Shown: positions 8,852-18,399, counted from the stretch's first letter. The stretch: DNA of 64,000 bases from Silvanigrella aquatica (GCF_001907975.1 NZ_CP017834.1:1693027-1757026); one strand, 5' to 3'. Numbers and translations are program-made. The notes: generated from the letters alone by a model not told the origin.

Positions 8852-10879
8852 TTGAATTTTAAAAAATTTTATAGTAACAATAACTTGTTTTGTAAAACAG
8901 CAACTATTTTAATGGGGTTATTTATGATAGATAAATTGAATAAAAACCAAAAAGAAGCTTCGCTTTACACAAAGAAAAAAAATCAAGAAATTTTAAAATA
9001 TCTTCCCTTTGAAAACACCCAAGATATTGAAAGTGCGAGCGCATTCAAAGAAGCTCAATTTCCTGATGATAAAATTACTAGTGATAATAAAATAGTTATG
9101 GATTTCAATAGATACAAATTTATCAATGCGGAAGTAACAGCTCCTGAAACTGTAAATCCAAGTTTATGGCGACAAGCAAAATTGGTAAATGATCAAGCCT
9201 TGTTCAAGGTTACAGATAGTATTTATCAAGTACGTAATATTGATCTTTCAAATATTACATTTATTCGAGGAAGTACAGGTTGGATAGTTATAGATACCAT
9301 GACTTCTAAAGAAACAGCGTCAGCCGCATTACATTTTATAAATGATTCCTTAAAAAGTAAATTAAATTTAAAAGACAAAACTAAAGTTTCAGGAATAATT
9401 ATCACCCATAGTCATGTGGATCATTTTGGTGGCATAAAAGGTCTTGTCAATGAAAAAGATGTTTCCTCCAAAAATGTAGAGGTCATTGCACCTATTGGAT
9501 TTACAGAAGAATCTTTAAGCGAAAATATTCTTGCTGGTAATGTGATGAGTCGTCGTGCTTCTTATATGTATGGAAACTTGATAGATACGGGCTCTAAAGG
9601 AGGAGTGGGCTGTGGATTAGGTTTAGCAACTTCGAAAGGAACTGTTACTTTTATTGAGCCCAATGTCCTTATAGATGAAGAAATTGCTAAAGTACCCTAT
9701 GTGATTGATGGTGTAAAAGTTGAATTTTTAATGGCTGAAGAAACCGAAGCACCTGCAGAAATGTTATTTTATTTTCCTGAACTTAAAGCGATTTGTTTGT
9801 CTGAAGATGTGAATCATACATTACATAATACACTTACCATGCGAGGAGCTAAAGTAAGAAATCCAGCAAAATGGGCTAAAGCCATCGATAATATAATTAA
9901 TTTATGGGGGCATGAAGCTCAATTTTCATTTGGCAGTCATCATTGGCCACAATTTGGAAATGCCAACGTTATAAAACACCTTCAAACTCAAAGAAATCTA
10001 TATAAATATATTAATGATCAAACTCTTCGCATGGCAAATCATGGATTAACAATGCATGAAATTGCAGAGCAATTTGTGCTACCTGAGAGTCTTGCCAAAG
10101 AGTTTACAAATCGCGGTTATTATGGCAATTTAAAACATAATGTACGCGCCACTTATCAATTTTATCAAGGTTGGTGGGATGGAAATCCTTCTAATTATGA
10201 TCCTCTCACACCAGAAGAAGAGGCAAAAAAATATGTGGAATTAATTGGTGAAGAAGAAATGCTTAAGAGTGCCCAAAAAGCATTTTTGAAAGGAGAATAT
10301 CGCTGGACAGCAACTCTTACAAATAAATTAGTTTTTGCAAACCCAAAAAATGAAAATGCAAGATATTTAGGTGCTGATGCTTTAGAGCAACTTGGATATC
10401 AAGCAGAATCCGGTGCCGTTCGAAATTATTATTTAACAGGTGCAAAAGAATTACGTTATGGAATTCAAAATGCAGATGAAACTCCAAGCACAGTTTCTCC
10501 TGATATTATGAAAAATATGAGCACAGAAATGTTTTTTGATTTTATAGCTGTTCATTTAGATCCTTCCAAAATTGGTGAGGAAAATTATTCATTTAATATA
10601 CGAATTACAAATAATACAAAACCAAATGGATATGATGAGTATTTGCTCAATATTCAAAATGCAGTATTACTTTATTGGGCAGAAAAACAAGATAGCTATG
10701 CCGATGGTACCTTAGTCATATCTAAAAATCAGATGAAAGAAATATTTACAAAATTCTCTAATTTTAATCATATTTTAGAAAATCCGAATATTAATTATGT
10801 TGGTAATCAAGAAAAATTTGATATGTTTTTACATAGTCTCGATACATTTAATTTTTGGTTTCCCATAGTTGAACCTTAA
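8852..10879 (+). CDS. Alkyl sulfatase (SdsA1/BDS1-like metallo-beta-lactamase-fold hydrolase)
   Basis: This 675-residue protein matches the three-part layout of linear alkylsulfatases. The N-terminal metallo-beta-lactamase domain has the dinuclear zinc motif 'THSHVDHFGG' (His186, His188, Asp190, His191) and the family-typical 'CLSEDVNHTLHNTLTMRGAK'. The middle alkylsulfatase dimerisation domain contains 'FYQGWWDGNPSNYDPLTPEE'. The C-terminal part has an SCP2-like lipid-binding character. Members hydrolyse sulfate esters such as alkyl sulfates. The start is uncertain: TTG at 8852, or ATG at 8912 or 8924. No clean signal peptide is visible. It stands alone with AT-rich sequence either side. Confidence 0.9.
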   Translation: MNFKKFYSNNNLFCKTATILMGLFMIDKLNKNQKEASLYTKKKNQEILKYLPFENTQDIESASAFKEAQFPDDKITSDNKIVMDFNRYKFINAEVTAPETVNPSLWRQAKLVNDQALFKVTDSIYQVRNIDLSNITFIRGSTGWIVIDTMTSKETASAALHFINDSLKSKLNLKDKTKVSGIIITHSHVDHFGGIKGLVNEKDVSSKNVEVIAPIGFTEESLSENILAGNVMSRRASYMYGNLIDTGSKGGVGCGLGLATSKGTVTFIEPNVLIDEEIAKVPYVIDGVKVEFLMAEETEAPAEMLFYFPELKAICLSEDVNHTLHNTLTMRGAKVRNPAKWAKAIDNIINLWGHEAQFSFGSHHWPQFGNANVIKHLQTQRNLYKYINDQTLRMANHGLTMHEIAEQFVLPESLAKEFTNRGYYGNLKHNVRATYQFYQGWWDGNPSNYDPLTPEEEAKKYVELIGEEEMLKSAQKAFLKGEYRWTATLTNKLVFANPKNENARYLGADALEQLGYQAESGAVRNYYLTGAKELRYGIQNADETPSTVSPDIMKNMSTEMFFDFIAVHLDPSKIGEENYSFNIRITNNTKPNGYDEYLLNIQNAVLLYWAEKQDSYADGTLVISKNQMKEIFTKFSNFNHILENPNINYVGNQEKFDMFLHSLDTFNFWFPIVEP

Positions 10880-11060
10880 TCTTTAAATAATTGTAAAAAG
10901 ACATTAAAAATACGCCTTGAATGTCAGCATAACCTTTCTTAAGCCGTATCAACTCACAAAATTAATTTTATTTAAGTAAAAAAATTGTTTTTTTATACAT
11001 TTTTAAAAAAAATAGTATATTATATTTTTTTATTACCCCTAATGCAGAAAGTGATTTGTT

Positions 11061-11543
11061 ATGATTAAGCAATTAACAAGAATTTTAACTATATCAACTC
11101 TTCTAACATCGGCTGCACATGCAGAAGAATTACAATATATTTTCTATATATCTCATCACAGTGCAGATAGTTTGAATTATGATGGTAAGCTCACTGATGT
11201 AACAGCACATATTCAATGTGGAGACTGGAAAAAAAGTTTAGCTATAGATAATTTTCTCATTCAAGAGTTCGAGAATGACAATGTTGCTATTATTCCCATT
11301 AAACCGGAAGAAACCTGTGAACTGAATATATCTAAGTTTGCATTTGAAAACGCAACTTATTTAGCCAAAGATGAACCATTTCAAATTCAATTAAATATTT
11401 CTAATCCCATTTATATTCATAAAAATGCGACACGAAAAATTTTAAAGCATGAAAATCCATTGCAAAGTCACAATATGATTTTAGAGGCAGAAACAGTGGG
11501 AACAAATATTCTTTCTCCTGAAATACTAATTACATATGAATAA
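11061..11543 (+). CDS. Secreted hypothetical protein
   Basis: A 160-residue product with a clear signal peptide ending AHA (MIKQLTRILTISTLLTSAAHA). The mature protein is predicted to be mostly beta, with two cysteines ('IQCGDW', 'EETCELNI') that could form a disulphide. No family was recognised. Its stop is 10 bases from the stop of the convergent small gene on the other strand. Confidence 0.7.
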   Translation: MIKQLTRILTISTLLTSAAHAEELQYIFYISHHSADSLNYDGKLTDVTAHIQCGDWKKSLAIDNFLIQEFENDNVAIIPIKPEETCELNISKFAFENATYLAKDEPFQIQLNISNPIYIHKNATRKILKHENPLQSHNMILEAETVGTNILSPEILITYE

Positions 11544-11553
11544 GAAGTAAAGA

Positions 11554-11826
11554 TTAAGCTCCAACAGACCAAAGATTGCCATTTGCATCGAAAGTAACCA
11601 TTTTTAAATCCCAATTGCCAATGCCAGTCCATGTTGATGTAACAGGGGTCCACTGAGCAAAATTTGCGTTTGTACCAACGGCATATAAGATATTCGTTAT
11701 TGATACACTTGGTAATTTTGCTTCATGATTCTTTGATACAGGGGTTGTTGCAAAGGCGGCACCAAACAAACTTAGAAAAAAAATAATTGCTGACATGACA
11801 AATTTTTTACACGTAAAACGTAACAT
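11554..11826 (-). CDS. Small exported protein with one tachylectin-like repeat
   Basis: A 90-residue product with a hydrophobic export signal (about residues 11-27, ending AFA). The rest, 'ILYAVGTNANFAQWTPV...TWTGIGNWDLKMVTFDANGNLWSVGA', looks like a single blade of a tectonin/tachylectin-type beta-propeller (the pattern is 'LYAVGxNxxxxxW' followed by 'DANGNLWxVG'). One blade alone cannot form a propeller, so the protein would need to oligomerise or is a shortened remnant. The start could be the ATG at 11826 or the internal one at 11796; neither has a strong ribosome-binding site. Confidence 0.55.
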   Translation of the reverse strand: MLRFTCKKFVMSAIIFFLSLFGAAFATTPVSKNHEAKLPSVSITNILYAVGTNANFAQWTPVTSTWTGIGNWDLKMVTFDANGNLWSVGA

Positions 11827-12011
11827 AATTTTTCATTTGTTTAAATTAAAAATGAGGACTATGAAATCAGTAAATTTTAAATATGGTGATATGGAATCGC
11901 AAATTTAGTTCACCATATATTTGTCACTTTAGAAGTACAGATTTTATCTGGCTTGTTGAGCTAAGATAAAATAAGGGAAAATTTAGAATTGTACGAATAT
12001 GGGGTGTTAAC

Positions 12012-12788
12012 TTGAAAGCTCAAATCCTATTTAAAATTATCCTAATTATTATTTCTCTTTCCCAAATAAAAGGATTTTGTACAGAAATCACGTTACTCGC
12101 AGATCCCAGCTTTACTGGAGAAATCCAAGAAACTCCAGAAAAAGGCCTTGGAGGATTAGGAGGAGAAATCGTAGCAAAAGCACTCAAAGCAAAGAATATA
12201 AAAATTAAAATTGAATGGAGACCCTGGACAAGAGCGGTTATAGAGTCATTAGACAATAAAGACAATCAGACATTTATTATTCCCTTGGTCAGAATTCCTG
12301 AAAGAGAAGAAAAATTTGTTTGGGTCTCAAAAATTTATAATGCCCATACCGCATTCATCACGATGAAACATTCAAGACGTATAGACACCATACTTGCCGC
12401 CAAAGGTGCCACTATTGGTGTACTTGCGTCCTCTTCTTATCGAGCAATTCTTGTGCGGCCTGAAAATGGTCTTAAAATTGAAAATATTGATGAAGTGCCT
12501 ATTGATATTAGAAATTTTAAAAAATTGATTGGCAAAAGAATTGATGCCTGGTTTACTATTAATATTGTTGCTTATGAAGCAATTAAAACCATGGCTAAAG
12601 AAGAACATTTAACGGTAAAAGATTTTGTTATTGGAAAACCGACATCTATTCAAGCCAAATATATTGCAACAACCAAAAAAACCTCACCACAATTGATAAA
12701 AAAAGTTCGTGATGCTGTTGAAGCATTTAAATTAACAGCTGAGTATAAAAAAATAATCAGTCGAATACCTAATTCAGATTCAAAATAA
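12012..12788 (+). CDS. Periplasmic solute-binding protein, family 3-like
   Basis: A 258-residue protein with an N-terminal signal peptide (about residues 1-22). Sequence such as 'GLGGLGGEIVAKALKAKNIK', 'WRPWTRAVIESL' and 'YKKIISRIPNS' at the C-terminus is typical of polar-amino-acid-type (SBP_bac_3) binding proteins found outside transporter operons. No permease or ATPase gene is next to it, so it may be an orphan receptor or a sensor input. The start codon is TTG, with GGGGTG upstream. Confidence 0.75.
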   Translation: MKAQILFKIILIIISLSQIKGFCTEITLLADPSFTGEIQETPEKGLGGLGGEIVAKALKAKNIKIKIEWRPWTRAVIESLDNKDNQTFIIPLVRIPEREEKFVWVSKIYNAHTAFITMKHSRRIDTILAAKGATIGVLASSSYRAILVRPENGLKIENIDEVPIDIRNFKKLIGKRIDAWFTINIVAYEAIKTMAKEEHLTVKDFVIGKPTSIQAKYIATTKKTSPQLIKKVRDAVEAFKLTAEYKKIISRIPNSDSK

Positions 12789-12933
12789 AAAAATAAATTA
12801 TGCTAATAGCTTTAATATATAGCAATCTCTTTATTGTTCAAGCATAACCGCTTAAAAAAAATGCAACGATAGACTTAACTAAAATTTTATAATTTCATTA
12901 AATTAGACATCCTTTATTATAAAATGCTAATTA

Positions 12934-12971
12934 TATTCAAATTGAAGCCATTTATGGCTTCAATTTGAATA
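12934..12971 (+). promoter_or_regulatory. 16-bp perfect stem-loop directly before the GNAT gene's ribosome-binding site
   Basis: TATTCAAATTGAAGCC (12934-12949), loop ATTTAT, and its exact reverse complement at 12956-12971. The 3' arm ends at the first base of the AGGGA ribosome-binding sequence, 12 bases before the ATG at 12984. There is no U-tract, so it is not a typical terminator for the upstream gene; it may affect translation or mRNA processing. Confidence 0.6.
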
Positions 12972-12983
12972 GGGAACAATCAA

Positions 12984-13625
12984 ATGGAATTGATTTCAAA
13001 TAAAAAAATAGAATCTCAAAGTGATTTTATTTTCAAGGAAGTTTTTAAAAATGGACTTTTAAATAAATATGATGTCGAACGAGTTCATATAAATAAATAC
13101 TGGGAAGTATATTATGGAGAATTTCATTCTAATTATGCTAATGAATTAACATTCTCTCTTGAAAAAAATGATAATAGCAGTGCGCTTTCAAATAATTTAA
13201 TTGTCAGAGACAAAAATAAAATTATTGCCATGTTTCGCAGTGAAGAAAAAGAACCTAAAGTATATTACATGCGTCATGCAGTTGTAGAAAAAAATTATAG
13301 GCGTCAAGGTATTTATGAAGACTATGTCGATAAAATTATAAAATATGCTTACGAATTAAATTATTCAAAAATAATAAGTTGCTTTGTTTCAGCTAATAAT
13401 GTAGCATATAAAATAAAAATTAATAAGGACTTTTATATTACTTCCCTGGAATTTCACCCTGAATTTGGGAGTGTGGTTTGGATTACGCACTTTTTAAATG
13501 AAGAACTTAAAAGAGCTTTTTTTTATCGCTGTGGGATGATAGAGTTTACCAGAAAAATGTTTGATAATTCTGAAGGAAACGCGAAAAAGCTTTTAGGACT
13601 AATGCAGGATATAAGAAATTATTAA
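12984..13625 (+). CDS. GNAT-family acetyltransferase-like protein
   Basis: A 213-residue protein. The central part 'VYYMRHAVVEKNYRRQGIYEDYVDKIIKYA' region (about 90-120) fits GNAT motif A, where the acetyl-CoA pyrophosphate-binding loop is usually [RQ]xxGxx (here RRQGIY). 'YRCGMIEFTRK' near the end fits the final strand and helix. The acetyl acceptor is unknown. A perfect 16-bp stem-loop lies immediately upstream of its ribosome-binding site. Confidence 0.75.
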   Translation: MELISNKKIESQSDFIFKEVFKNGLLNKYDVERVHINKYWEVYYGEFHSNYANELTFSLEKNDNSSALSNNLIVRDKNKIIAMFRSEEKEPKVYYMRHAVVEKNYRRQGIYEDYVDKIIKYAYELNYSKIISCFVSANNVAYKIKINKDFYITSLEFHPEFGSVVWITHFLNEELKRAFFYRCGMIEFTRKMFDNSEGNAKKLLGLMQDIRNY

Positions 13626-13640
13626 TGCAATTGAATAAAA

Positions 13641-13673
13641 AAGAGGGGGTTAATATAAAATTTTCCCCCTCTT
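13641..13673 (-). terminator. Intrinsic terminator, mainly for the minus-strand gene at 13709
   Basis: AAGAGGGGG (13641-13649) pairs with CCCCCTCTT (13665-13673) across a 15-base loop. On the minus strand the stem is followed by TTTTTTATT, the expected U-tract for transcripts coming from the gene at 13709-14611. It may also stop forward transcripts from the GNAT gene, but the U-tract on that side is missing. Confidence 0.85.
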
Positions 13674-13708
13674 AGAAATGAAATAAGCTTATTTCAGATT
13701 TAAATTAT

Positions 13709-14611
13709 TTAAAACTTAAAAAAATCACTTATTTTTTGTATTACTTCTTCAGCTGGTCTTGCAAGACGTTCCGCTTCTTCTCTCATACGTTGATCAAATG
13801 AAACCAATTTTTGATCGATTTGAGCTATAATATGAGAAGAGTCATTATTTAAATCAATTAATAAGGGCTGAAGTTTTTCAGAGTCAAATTTTGTTAACTT
13901 TTTATCATATTCATTATTTAAGCTACCTAAATCTGTCTTTAATTTAGCCAATTTTTGATTTATTTCATTTTTTATTTGTTCAAGTTGTTCTTTATCTGTT
14001 GCGTTTCTTACTTGAGAATCCCAACGTGCTAATTCTTCACGAACTTTAATTTCAAAACGTGCTAACTCATCAAGAGCCTTTTCATAATCATTTTGACTTA
14101 CCGATTTTACTTTAGGAACGAATACCACTTTAGTTAAGCGATTTTCATTTTGAGGTGTTCTTTGAAATGCAAGGCAGTTGTTTTCAAAATCTTGATGGCA
14201 TGCCAAATATTTTTGATTTTCGTTATTTAAAACATAATAAGAATTATTATCATTACTAGGTACAAAAGAATAAGTGCTTAAATATGTGTCTGAAAATTCA
14301 AACATTATACGATTGTTAGTTAGTTTTGCATTTGAATTTGGAAATTCAATATAATACTGCTGATGCTGATATTCAGTAATTTGAGTTTCATGTTTATCTG
14401 TCACAGATTTTGATATCATAATACTTTTAACGTTTTCATTATATTCGGGATAAATATACACTGCTTCATTAGTGCCAGATACTATTGATTTCAAATAATA
14501 CTGCATAGTTGGTTGCAGGCTCTTACCTTCAACGTCAACAATATCTTGAGCGTATATCATATTTGATGTTACGATTGATAAGAAAGATGTTAATAAAATT
14601 GATTTTTTCAT
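13709..14611 (-). CDS. Secreted two-part protein: beta-rich head and coiled-coil tail
   Basis: A 300-residue product with a signal peptide (MKKSILLTSFLSIVTSNMIYA). Residues about 22-160 are beta-rich, with a segment 'YVLNNENQKYLACHQDF' reminiscent of lectin-like beta-trefoil repeats. Residues about 170-285 are strongly helical and heptad-like (repeated 'ELARFEIKVREELARWDSQV', 'DQKLVSFDQRMREEAERLAR'). The C-terminus is an amphipathic helix ending DFFKF, similar in style to the ends of the metalloproteases at 50.6-52.7 kb. No function is recognised; an extracellular adhesin or pore-forming role is possible but unsupported. Confidence 0.7.
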   Translation of the reverse strand: MKKSILLTSFLSIVTSNMIYAQDIVDVEGKSLQPTMQYYLKSIVSGTNEAVYIYPEYNENVKSIMISKSVTDKHETQITEYQHQQYYIEFPNSNAKLTNNRIMFEFSDTYLSTYSFVPSNDNNSYYVLNNENQKYLACHQDFENNCLAFQRTPQNENRLTKVVFVPKVKSVSQNDYEKALDELARFEIKVREELARWDSQVRNATDKEQLEQIKNEINQKLAKLKTDLGSLNNEYDKKLTKFDSEKLQPLLIDLNNDSSHIIAQIDQKLVSFDQRMREEAERLARPAEEVIQKISDFFKF

Positions 14612-14918
14612 TTTAAGCCCTTGATATTACTAAGAATTAGATAAATTCTTTTAATTTAGATGGCAAATATTACATTTTGATTAACTTTTGTCAATGTAAA
14701 ATGATATAAATTCTCTTATTTTATAAGATATTTTTTTAAATAATGAAAATTATTAAGTAAAATTTATTTTTTCAAATAAGAGTTTTATTTAAAAAAAACC
14801 GATAATTTAAGCTATAAAGATGGTATTAATAAAATTATAAGTTACTTTAATTATTGCTATTTACAAAAAGCCAGGTCAATTATAAAATCTAACTAAAAAA
14901 ATACAAGAGGAAAATATT
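14612..14918. other. AT-rich intergenic region without visible genes
   Basis: This 307-base spacer is very AT-rich and has no convincing reading frame, RNA gene or strong hairpin. It should hold the promoter of the minus-strand gene at 13709-14611 and that of the broken astacin gene, but no promoter stands out by eye. Confidence 0.5.
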
Positions 14919-15399
14919 ATGGCATTTAAAAAGTTTATATTTCTACTATTCTGTATTTCATGCAAATCCTATTCGCTATTCCCTAGTCCGGCACCAGCAG
15001 ACATGTAGTAGTGAAATTAGGATGCAAGGTGGAAATCAAAAATTAATTTTAAATTCTAAAAAATGTATGAAATTAGGAACTATTTTACATGAATTAATGC
15101 ACAGCCTAGGATTTTATCATGAGCAAAGTCGTTATGACAGAGACCGTTATATAATAGTACACTGGGATAATATCAATACTGAAAAAATTCAAAATTTTGA
15201 AAAAAAAGGCGAATTTACAACGCGATTTGGAGAAAATGATTACGATTCTATTATGAATTATAGCAGTTATGGTTTTACACAAAAAGGGAATTGCCCTATT
15301 GAAGCAAAACGTCAGCATGAAATAGGGCAAAGAAAAGGATTAAGTCAAACTGACATTTATGGATTATGGCTTGCTTATGGAGAAAAATCAGAATATTAA
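14919..15399 (+). pseudogene. Broken astacin-type zinc metalloprotease gene (internal deletion plus frameshift)
   Basis: An ATG at 14919 with AGAGGAAAA upstream starts a signal-peptide-like sequence (MAFKKFIFLLFCISC...) that stops after 30 codons at TAG 15006-15008. In another frame, from about 14995, the sequence reads 'QTCSSEIRMQGG...' and then the astacin zinc motif 'HELMHSLGFYHEQSRYDRDR' and Met-turn 'YDSIMNYSSYG'. The 'CSSEI' start matches the middle of the intact astacin at 51623-52672 ('CSSEIGSVARGQ'). So the propeptide and N-terminal half of the catalytic domain are gone, and signal peptide and remaining domain are out of frame. An ORF of 125 codons from ATG 15022 could still be translated but would lack export and half the domain. 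Confidence 0.75.
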
Positions 15400-15478
15400 A
15401 ATAATAATATTTCGTAAATAATTTTGAATTACTCAAATACTTTTTAAAAGGTAATTCTTTCACAGACGAATAATTTAA

Positions 15479-16264
15479 CTAAGGAGAAATATGACAATTT
15501 GGTTCCTGGTTAAGCACTTTAAATATTTTAAATTGATTTAAATTTGTTAATTCTATATTTATAAAAGTTTGAATTGGGAAATTTTCAATATTTTCCGTTG
15601 TTTTATATTGTTCACTTCTTTTAATGTCATCGACACATTTTTTTAAACTCACATTATTCTTTACATTATTTTCAAATAAAATTTGATTCCAGCAATTAAC
15701 TGAAGTTTTATCATTTAATAGTGAACAAACCGATGATTGTTTCATCATTTTCCAATATCTTGCTCCTACATTTTTATTTTCATTAAAATAAAAATGAAGA
15801 CCATTTTCGGATTCAAGTACATCCTCAAATAAAAGCTTTATTTTCTTCTTTTCAAATTTATATATTTCAAAAGAAACAGCTCCTCCGAAACTGTCAGGAC
15901 CTTGCATTACAAAGAAATCACCAACTTTTCCTGAAAAATATCCTTCAGGTTGAAGGCGATAGTTAAAGTTTTTTAATTTTTTTTCGCATGGGTTAACTTT
16001 ATTGTATTTCTTATTTTTGAATGAAATCCCAATTTTAACCCCTCCTTTTAATCCCGGATCATCCCACTCTGCAACGACAATATTTTGATATTCATAGCAT
16101 GTTTTTTTTATGTTTCCCTCAGCATATTTGCTTTTTCCCAAAATATATTCCCTTACAGTAATCGGTTTTTCGTATCCCTGATCATTTTGTTCACTATGCG
16201 CTGATAAATTAGGCAATATTAAGGCTGATAATAAAATCGGTTTGGAAAGAATTAAATTTTTCAT
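15479..16264 (-). CDS. Exported hypothetical protein
   Basis: A 261-residue product with a signal peptide (MKNLILSKPILLSALILPNLSAHS). The mature part is Lys/Asn-rich with several cysteines ('IKKTCYEYQ', 'KVNPCEKK', 'SVCSLLNDKTSVNCWNQ', 'LKKCVDD') that could form disulphides. No domain was recognised. It lies alone between the broken astacin gene and a methyltransferase gene on the opposite strand. Confidence 0.65.
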   Translation of the reverse strand: MKNLILSKPILLSALILPNLSAHSEQNDQGYEKPITVREYILGKSKYAEGNIKKTCYEYQNIVVAEWDDPGLKGGVKIGISFKNKKYNKVNPCEKKLKNFNYRLQPEGYFSGKVGDFFVMQGPDSFGGAVSFEIYKFEKKKIKLLFEDVLESENGLHFYFNENKNVGARYWKMMKQSSVCSLLNDKTSVNCWNQILFENNVKNNVSLKKCVDDIKRSEQYKTTENIENFPIQTFINIELTNLNQFKIFKVLNQEPNCHISP

Positions 16265-16451
16265 GTCTTTTTATTTTACTCAAATTGATAATATTTATTC
16301 GTAGAGAATGAAAAATCTCTCAAATTGATTCGCAGTCTATAATTTACAACTGCACAAGTCAAATTTACCAACTTGCTTACATTTTGACTTCAAGTATGAA
16401 AATAAATATTATATAGTTACTATTTCTGGATTTTCTCAAAGGGAAGTAATA

Positions 16452-17486
16452 ATGATAAAAAAAAATAATTTGTTATTAATTTCTTTAAATGCTTCTCGCA
16501 TGGCATTGTATACTGTAGAGGGTATCCCTATTCTTTTTTTAAGAAAATTCATAGGAATACAGCGTAAAAAAAATCCGCTCCCCCCAAAAAATCATTTTAA
16601 AAATTTGCTTAGAATCGTCAACAAAATGTTTGAGGATGATGCTAAAAATATAAATAATAATGTTTATTCTGTAAAACTTATATTTCCTGAAAATCCTTTA
16701 ATACATTATAAAAGATACATTGAAATTATGAAAGATTCCATTTTTTCATCAATTCGAGCAAAAAATAACGAATATAATATTTTTTCAGCAGGTGTGAATG
16801 AAGATATAGAAAGTTTTCCAAAATATTACAGACGAAATTTCCATTTTCAAACAGATGGATATTTTTCTCGAAAATCTGCAGAGCTTTACGCTCACCAAAC
16901 CGAAATATTATTCAAAGGAACCTTAGGACTTGCAAGACGATTGCTAATGGCTCCCATGATAAAATATATTAAAGAGCAAAATAGAACTTTGAATATTCTT
17001 GAAATTGCTTGCGGATCTGGAGAAGGAACTCACATTTTATTAAATTCTTGTCAGAATATTCAATTATTAGCAACAGATTTTAGCAAATCTTATATGGAAA
17101 TTGCTCAAGAAAAAAATGGTATGTTTTCTAATGTTAAATTTATAAAAAGTGACGCGACTCATTTAGAAAATATTTTAGATAAATTTGACATTGTCTATTC
17201 AATTTATTTATTTCATGAACTTCCTGAAAACGAACGTTTGAATGTTATACAATCTTGTCATAACGTCCTCAAGCCAGGAGGAATGATGCTCCATATTGAT
17301 TCCATACAGCTTGACGATGAGCCTGAATTAAATTGGGCTTTATTAAATTTTCCACAAGATTTTCATGAACCTTTTTATATGAATTATATAAAACGTCCTT
17401 TAGAAAAATTAATTGAAAACTGTCACTTTACCCGTATAGAAACGGAAAAACAATTTTTATCAAAATGCGTCATGAGTATAAGGTAA
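16452..17486 (+). CDS. Class I SAM-dependent methyltransferase with N-terminal extension
   Basis: A 344-residue protein whose C-terminal 190 residues are a Rossmann methyltransferase: 'LNILEIACGSGEGTHILL' (motif I, about 177-194), 'LLATDFSKSYM' (motif II), 'FDIVYSIYLFHELPENER' (motif IV) and 'LKPGGMMLHIDSIQ' (post-motif). The first 150 residues have no recognised domain; they contain 'YYRRNFHFQTDGYFSRKSAE', seen in methyltransferases of this large type before the catalytic fold. The substrate is unknown. Confidence 0.85.
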   Translation: MIKKNNLLLISLNASRMALYTVEGIPILFLRKFIGIQRKKNPLPPKNHFKNLLRIVNKMFEDDAKNINNNVYSVKLIFPENPLIHYKRYIEIMKDSIFSSIRAKNNEYNIFSAGVNEDIESFPKYYRRNFHFQTDGYFSRKSAELYAHQTEILFKGTLGLARRLLMAPMIKYIKEQNRTLNILEIACGSGEGTHILLNSCQNIQLLATDFSKSYMEIAQEKNGMFSNVKFIKSDATHLENILDKFDIVYSIYLFHELPENERLNVIQSCHNVLKPGGMMLHIDSIQLDDEPELNWALLNFPQDFHEPFYMNYIKRPLEKLIENCHFTRIETEKQFLSKCVMSIR

Positions 17487-17724
17487 TTTTATTTTTTTAA
17501 TTATTTTACAAAACTTATTAAAATTTAAACCAACCTCACAAGCAGAAATAAGTGCCAAAAAAATTAGCTATTGTGCCTGAGGGGATTTAAAAAACAAATC
17601 AAGGTAATTTTAAATCTTATGATAACATGCTAAATATCGTTCGGATAAATCCGGTAATACTTTTACGAACCCTGGATTTAAATGTATAAAAAGTACAAGG
17701 ATTATGGGATTTGGAGACATTTGA

Positions 17725-18399
17725 ATGAAAAAACTGATTCATGGAATTATAGATTTTAGGAAAAATGTTATTGAGGGTTATCGTGAAACCTTTGCACGTC
17801 TTGCTCTCGGCCAATCTCCCGATGCCTTATTTATTGCTTGCTCTGACAGCAGAGTTGTCCCAAATCTTTTTGCTTCTACAGACCCAGGTGATCTTTTCGT
17901 CGTAAGGAATGTCGGCAACATGATTCCTCCTTGCAGTCGCAATGGATACTCGGTGGGAGACGAATCTGAAGCCGCCGCTATTGAATTTTCTTTGCTCACC
18001 CTTAATGTCTCAAGTATCATTATTTGTGGCCATTCTGAATGTGGCGCCATGCAGGGCATTTTGGCAAATCGCAATGCCATCTCGTCACCCAATTTACGTT
18101 CTTGGCTACAATATGGTGAATCTGCATTAAAAAAGTTACAAAGTGGTTATGAAATCAATCCAGGATTGCAACCACATAATCAACTTTCGCAAATTAATGT
18201 GGTGGAGCAAAAAAAACATTTAGAATCTTATCCCCTTGTTCAAGAATTTATCCGTGATCATAAATTAAAAATTTATTGCTGGTGGTTTGATATTGCAACC
18301 GCTGATGTTTATTCTTTTAATGAACAAGAGGGTAGATTTAAAATTTTAGATGACGCTGAAGCTGAAAGGCTTCTTGCCATAATAGAGAATCGTAAATGA
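17725..18399 (+). CDS. Beta-class carbonic anhydrase
   Basis: The enzyme interconverts CO2 and bicarbonate. The 224-residue sequence has the beta-class zinc ligands: Cys39 and the Asp41-Arg43 pair in 'ACSDSRVVPN', then His103 and Cys106 in 'CGHSECGAMQG'. 'VVRNVGNMIPP' is also typical. There is no export signal, so it acts in the cytoplasm. Its stop overlaps the start of the following SDR-like gene (ATGA), so the two are translationally coupled. The ATG at 17725 follows TTGGAGAC. Confidence 0.93.
   Translation: MKKLIHGIIDFRKNVIEGYRETFARLALGQSPDALFIACSDSRVVPNLFASTDPGDLFVVRNVGNMIPPCSRNGYSVGDESEAAAIEFSLLTLNVSSIIICGHSECGAMQGILANRNAISSPNLRSWLQYGESALKKLQSGYEINPGLQPHNQLSQINVVEQKKHLESYPLVQEFIRDHKLKIYCWWFDIATADVYSFNEQEGRFKILDDAEAERLLAIIENRK

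Noticed and set aside
17487..17724. A small reverse ORF and weak inverted sequence before the carbonic anhydrase gene
   Set aside because: The reverse frame overlaps the anhydrase start and reads as its antisense, and the inverted match is only about five bases.
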